Source of the DNA: Climacteris rufus
Lineage: Eukaryota > Chordata > Aves > Passeriformes > Climacteridae
Direction: 5' to 3'
DNA: 64,000 bases
Assembly: GCA_013398175.1 (NCBI GenBank)
Contig: VZRZ01004225.1
Span: 1,164,734-1,228,733, forward strand
In this document: in pieces, positions 59,076-64,000 of the stretch
Numbering within the stretch: position 1 is the first letter of the stretch
Layout: the number at the start of each line of letters is the position of its first letter
The notes under the pieces: model-generated
Seen by the model: only the letters and a program-made list of their open reading frames with translations
The model's database searches: none
What the model was told of the DNA's origin: nothing
Position numbers and translations under genes: made by a program

Positions 59076-61432
59076 GAAGCAAGTCATAGCCTAGCCTCTC
59101 ATGACATCATACAGTAAAATCTGACCCTGGTCAAGACTGGTTATAGATGTTCTAATCTGAAAATAAATCAGACTGTTTCCCACACTTCCAAATTTGCTAT
59201 GGAAGAAATCCAACTTCCTTTCACTCTCCTTCCAAAACATTCCTGTAGGCTTCTGAGCTGTATTTAATTTCTGCCAATGTCTACTCTACACAATGATTTT
59301 CTAAAATACAATTACCATTTTCCTTCTCAAGGTGACAGGAAATGTGGCCACCCAAGTTTCAATTCCCACTCCTGAAACTCTCCAAATCTCTCCTCTTGAT
59401 TCAAGACCTGATTATCAGATCACTACTATAGAATAAGGTATGGATACGAACATTCTGATGAACAGCATTCCACAATTTGTCATTCACCTCCCTTTCCTTA
59501 AACAAATCAACACAAGAGGAATTATTTTGAGCTAGAATTTGAGGAAGAGCAAACTGTATAGCTGCAGCTACCTAGATAAATCTGAAGCCCTTTTAATAGT
59601 GCCAAGCCTACATTGATACAACTGAAAAACCTGACTTCAAATACTTCTGTATATAATTTGTTAAATTTACATACATGATAACCTATCTCTGCTAACATGC
59701 CAACTTAGATATTTATGAAAACAGTTACTAAAAATCAGTTCTTTCTCAAAAACTGACATACAGAAGTTATACAGGATCAATATTGCATACCTCTGACAAG
59801 AGTTATCAATGTGTATTTCAATTACATGCCCTTTAAACTAATGTCCATGCCACTGCTAGTTGGTTTTGTTTACTTTTATCATGTATCCTAGTCTAAAAGT
59901 ATAATACACATTGAAGTTCACACACGTTCATTGCAATGTTCAAGTCATCACCAAAATTAATTTTATGCCATTGGGGTTTCACCAAGCAAAAATAATATCC
60001 AAGCATTTAATTATGCTGAATTCAATCTGTTTAATATGCACTTTCCTTGATGGTAAAAAAATACAAAACTTTAAATATCAGTGTAAAATTAACTGTCTTA
60101 CAGAAAACCCTTTCCAACCTATGAAGAATAAACAGCAATTAAAACTATGAACTCTTCAAATCAGGCACTTTTTCTTTTTTTTTTCCCTACGCATTGTATG
60201 GTATGATGCCTTGTCCATGCAGTCCACACAAGGTCTTCCTTAATCATATCAACATGAGATAAAAACACATTATGAAGCAGTGTAATTAAGCTGTGACACA
60301 TCTCATATCCATTCATGAAATGCACTGAAAGTCATAGTAGCCAAAACTATTTAACTGAGACCATTTTCTGAGACAATTTTCTAAGTGAGAGAATCACCAA
60401 GGAGACTTGCTACTGTTTTAAGAAACATCCTACACAACAATGCAAGAAAACAGGAATACTGGGTCGTCCCAGTGTTTCCTGTATCCCACCTCCAACCATC
60501 CACAAAAAGTAGCTGCAAGGAACAACATAACAAGAGTGACAGCATACATAATATGCACCCTAAGTTTCCAATCATTTTCAATGCAGGAATTTCCTCAAAT
60601 ACATTTGTATTTAGTAACATTCAGTGGATTTCTCTGTCATTAGTTTGTCCCATCTCCTCTGAATTTCATAAAAGCTTTTCACACCTCAACACAGTTAAAA
60701 GACATCACTTCCTCTTTCAGGAATTCAGCATCCCAGATCAACCAAGCACACTGATAAAATATTCAAATTAGCAGCAGTAACTGTAGTACTAACACATCCA
60801 CCATGTAACCAAGTACCACAAGAAAAAAACCCTGTCCCTAGCCCCAAAATCCTAGAGAGCAAGTATCAAATAAGACATAGGAAACTGTTTAGAAGCACTA
60901 AGACAATAGCAGCTAGCATCACCAGAATTGGTATCTTGTTCGAAGTAGCTTGATGTTGTCATGCTTTTGCAGGCATTTCAGGTAAGGAACATCTAGAGAA
61001 GAGAGATTAATCCAAAAGGTGATGTTACAAAGGAGTCCTAGTCCAAGTATAAGGTAGTAAACAAATGCGTGTTTGCAAAATGGTAAATGGGTAACAGGGC
61101 TGGTGTTACAAACTGAAGGAAAACCTTGACACAGAGAAACAGTGTGATAGCACTGGATGAGGAAGGACTTGAGACTTAGGGCAAGACACTAATATGTCAT
61201 GCACCAGAGAAGAGATGTCAGGGGGGATATAAAAATACATGGTCAGTGTGACAGTCTGTCATCCTGAAAATTATATCTGCAAGCTGATTCTGGATAGATA
61301 GGACTGGAGAAAGAAGAATTCTCAATGGTAGTGGGAATGAGCATTTAACTGAAGAGTAGGCAGAAAACATATACAGCAGGGATGTTAGGCAGAAAAAGCC
61401 TGCAAAACTTTGATGCAGTCTGAATGCAAAGA
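59076..61432. other. No recognised gene
   Basis: AT-rich unassigned sequence. 60955-61380 has a purine-rich texture and a short 'aagctgattctggatagata' segment that could be a further L2-like trace on the minus strand; this is too weak to call. Confidence 0.4.
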
Positions 61433-62175
61433 ACTTAAGAACAGAACAAAACAGTTACACTGGGTCAGCAAACAAAAAAAATATAGCAGAGAAGGAGCAT
61501 CCCTTTCCATGATATCCCATGCCAGCATGCGGCAGTCAGCTGCGTAAAACTTCCTGAAGTTGAGTTGCATCATCACCATCACACTTAAGAGCTCCTCAGA
61601 GACATAATAGAGTAATGACATATGCATTTTTGAGCCTGTACTTATTTTGACCTCTAAAACATCCTTTGGCAAGGAATTCCACTACTCAATTGCATGCTAT
61701 CTGGGAGGGTGGAAGGGAGGCACACAAAAAAGCCATGAAAACAACAAAACAAAACAAAATTACAATTTCTGCTAAGTATTTTATAACTGTTTCCTAAGAA
61801 TTAAACAGGATGTTACCTTGTTATCATAATATTAAAGATGATGAATACTTTTTCCCCAATTACCTTCTTGAGGCCTTGCTCAGTCACCTCTTTTCCAAGA
61901 TGAAGTATTTGACTTTTTTTAACTTTTCATCTGACAAAACTCCTTCCATATATCTCATCAGCCTTTATGCCCTTATCTCAAACTACAGTATCTTTTTGAA
62001 ATTATGAGTACAAAAGTACACACAATACACAGATTTCACACACTGGATTTATGGATTGGTATCATTGTACCAACATTCATGTTTTCTGTTTGTTTTACTA
62101 TTTCTTTCCCACTCATACCAAATAACCTATTTGCCTTTTTAATTGCTATGCTATGAGGGAGAGATCTGCACCAGT
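61433..62175 (-). mobile_element. Ancient L3-like CR1, 3' half, minus strand
   Basis: In forward notation the blocks occur in consensus order. 'gaacttaagaacagaacaaa' and 'cagttacactgggtcagc' match the terminal 'ataagaacagccatactgggtcag'. 'aacatcctttggcaaggaat' and 'tccactactcaattgcatg' come next (61657-61700). Then 'gatgaatactttttcccc', 'cagtcacctcttttccaag', 'ctgacaaaactccttccata' and 'cctttatgcccttatctca' follow. 'tggatttatggattggtatc' (the 'catggatttatatagtggcat' block) and 'cctatttgcctttttaattg' (near 62130) complete the series. The element reads right to left, with its 3' end at about 61433. It covers the end of ORF2 and the 3' untranslated region. High divergence indicates an insertion predating birds. 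Confidence 0.75.
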
Positions 62176-62199
62176 GAGACTGCCAAATTACAGACTTGT

Positions 62200-62640
62200 C
62201 CTAACAGGCAATATAGCAGTGTTAACTTGAAAAGTAGATGGAGGGCTCTAGGAGATCTGTTTTGACTAAGGGAATCTAAGCTAGGCAATAAGGAGGAGAT
62301 GACAGAGAAGCAAGACTACATTTTCATTGAGATAGAAATACCATAAGCCTGTGAATCATCTGCAAAGAGATGATACTTAAATTGTCTTTCCACATAAGAT
62401 TATGCAAAGATGAAGAGCAGAATAGGGGAAAAAAGGAGGGGGTGGTTGAGAGACAACATGTTGCAAAACTCCCACACAGAGCTGGGTAATGAATGAGAAA
62501 AATCCTCCAAAGGATGCACTGAAGAAGTGATCAAAGTATCAGAAGGCAGAAGAAAGATGACATCTGCCAAGAAGTCATAGGACAAAAAGAACAGGGACAT
62601 GGTCGACTGTTTGCACAGCTGACTGGCAGGTTGAGAGAAT
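62200..62640 (-). pseudogene. L2-like LINE reverse-transcriptase fragment, minus strand
   Basis: On the reverse strand, palm motif A survives in one frame as QTVDHVPVLF (forward complement of about 62597-62626; family pattern FDTVDHSLLL). About 240 bases further, another frame reads YHLFADDSQAYGISIS, with FADD at about 62354-62365, corresponding to the L2 motif C (YHLYADDTQLY). The interval between them is the right size for the palm but has shifted frame. This type of RT belongs to the L2 clade, related to but distinct from CR1. No endonuclease part is seen. Non-functional. Confidence 0.55.
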
Positions 62641-64000
62641 CAAAGCTTAAGATTTAAAGTACAATTTACAATGATTAAAGTGATTTTTAGAAGTCCATAT
62701 CTTGCTTGGAGAGAGTCTTAGAAGCAATACAGTGGAATCACCCTGCTTAGTTGTATGTGTCTCTGCTCTGCCTTTTATCATGCCCTTAGCACACTGCCCA
62801 TCCCTGCAATGCGCTTGTGCCTGTTTCTGCTTCAGTAGCACAGGGCCACCGCATGAGGCTAAGAAGCTGCTTTACTCATGGGATTGCAATGCCCAGGGCT
62901 TTTTGTATAGCAGCTGAATTTGCCTTATACAGCCCTCTGAGAAGATAATACTGACCTGAGCTAGTAGGAATTCCAACTGGAACTGAGTATTACACAACTT
63001 GATGAGGCACAGCCTCTGGCGCTGCAAGGAACTGGGACACAAGTGGAAGGGTGGCCCCACTGCTATGGCTCTGCATCACCTTTTGTTACCCATTCCCAGA
63101 GCAGTCAACCAGGTTTGCTGTCTTTTGCTAAGTTTCTCTCGCCAGAAAAGGAAAGTACTAAAAAATTTAATAAATACAGTTTCCCACCCTGAATTTTCTT
63201 CAAGGAACTGGTCCATGAAGTGGGACAGTCTAAAACAAAATTACTACTTTAAAAAAAAATTTTGGATCCTCCTATTCCTCTCTTTTTTGTGTTCACATCT
63301 GCATGAAAACTGTTTTGTAGATGGGCCATGTGATTGCACAACAGGCAAAATTAGTAAGAAACTCTATAAACTGACTTGTTTTCCAACAATTACACATGCA
63401 CATATACATACTCACACATACTTCTATATATCAACCGCTTCTGAAAACACAAATGGAAATAACAGTAATCTTCCAAGGCCTCTCTTTTCGTTGCACACAC
63501 CAAAGAGAAGGGAAAAAAAACCCCAAAACCCTCCACCATTCTTAACTGATATACTTTAGTTATTAACATTTTCTGTCCCTTAGAAAATAGACAAATTAAT
63601 TATAATTAGCTCCCATTTGGACAATTTTGTGTTTAGCATTCATATCAGCAATATCTTTAAAAAAAGAGCCACAATCAACACATACATTTTCTTAAATAAA
63701 GGACTTGAATAAAACAAAGTCAGGCACTTGGTTCCTCTTTCATTCCATATGATACACAGCTGCGTCAATCCCATCAGGAAACAGGCAACAGGAAATTCTT
63801 AACATTCTGAAGAGAAATCTAAAGATGTGTCTCATCACCCTTCCTCCTGCAAGTGCTTTTTGATTGTCTAAAAGATGTTTATACTAGTTCTAAAATTATT
63901 AAATACTTTGCTTAGCTTTTAAGCAGCTATAGGCCTCCTTAAGTAACTAAGAAGGACACCAAAATGGGGCTTTTTTTGTAAGTTGCCTTCATTTTTTCAT
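62641..64000. other. No recognised gene
   Basis: Includes a 186-codon open frame (62999-63559, +) whose second half is simple AT-, A- and CA-rich sequence (for example 'acacatgcacatatacatac'). An A/C tract is at 63512-63537. I see no domain, signal peptide or splice context that would support translation. Confidence 0.45.

Noticed and set aside
60385..60771. 128-codon open frame
   Set aside because: No domain resemblance, and overlapping open frames occur on both strands; no splice or promoter support.
62999..63559. 186-codon open frame on the + strand, the longest in the window
   Set aside because: Second half is simple A-, CA- and T-rich sequence, composition equals the flanks, no domain or splice context, and AT-rich DNA of this size yields such frames by chance.
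1..64000. CRISPR arrays, rRNA, functional tRNA genes, prophage or bacterial operons
   Set aside because: No regularly spaced repeats, no rRNA-like segments, no complete cloverleaf, and the repeat content is vertebrate.

Overview
The window is nuclear DNA from a bird, or at least a sauropsid with a bird-like repeat content. It is AT-rich, has no compact gene organisation, and is dominated by CR1 LINE fragments. Several of these carry the avian 3' signature (a 'ttggaagggacc'/'gatgatc' core followed by an ATTCTATG-like octamer tail). I see no mammalian Alu, L1 or B-type repeats, no bacterial operons, no rRNA or tRNA gene, no CRISPR array and no intact protein-coding gene. The best reading is intergenic DNA or the inside of a very large intron.

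Layout. 1-2002 is a CR1 copy on the + strand, entering from outside the window. It keeps the start of the endonuclease, then jumps directly into reverse transcriptase (RT), so it is internally deleted as well as full of stops. 2900-3490 holds a much older CR1/L3-like fragment on the minus strand. 3491-20284 is mostly featureless AT-rich sequence with simple A/C tracts and one 9-base N gap inside a C run (10497-10505). 20285-21125 is a 5'-truncated CR1 (+). 23698-23835 is an old palindromic MITE-like repeat. 29637-30168 contains two CR1 3' ends facing opposite ways. 43771-44001 and 44625-45225 are two CR1 fragments on the minus strand. 39962-40042 and 46665-46775 look like MIR/CORE-SINE relics. 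50532-53627 has three more MITE-like palindromic relics. 58455-59075 is a diverged CR1 (+). 61433-62640 is the most interesting repeat block: an ancient L3-like CR1 3' end followed by an L2-like RT fragment that still reads FADD, both on the minus strand.

No genes work together here. Every reading frame above about 100 codons that I could explain is LINE debris or its antisense. A few short intervals are flanked by strong splice-like signals (18227-18278, 45401-45466 and 58139-58163 on +; 18949-18990 and 49851-49884 on -). I list them as low-confidence exon candidates, because several such coincidences are expected by chance in 64 kb.

I did not find a previously undescribed biological system. 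The items most worth a second look are the deep-age LINE/MITE relics, the rearranged CR1 at the left edge and the splice-bounded candidates. Family assignments rest on recalled consensus patterns, not on any search.
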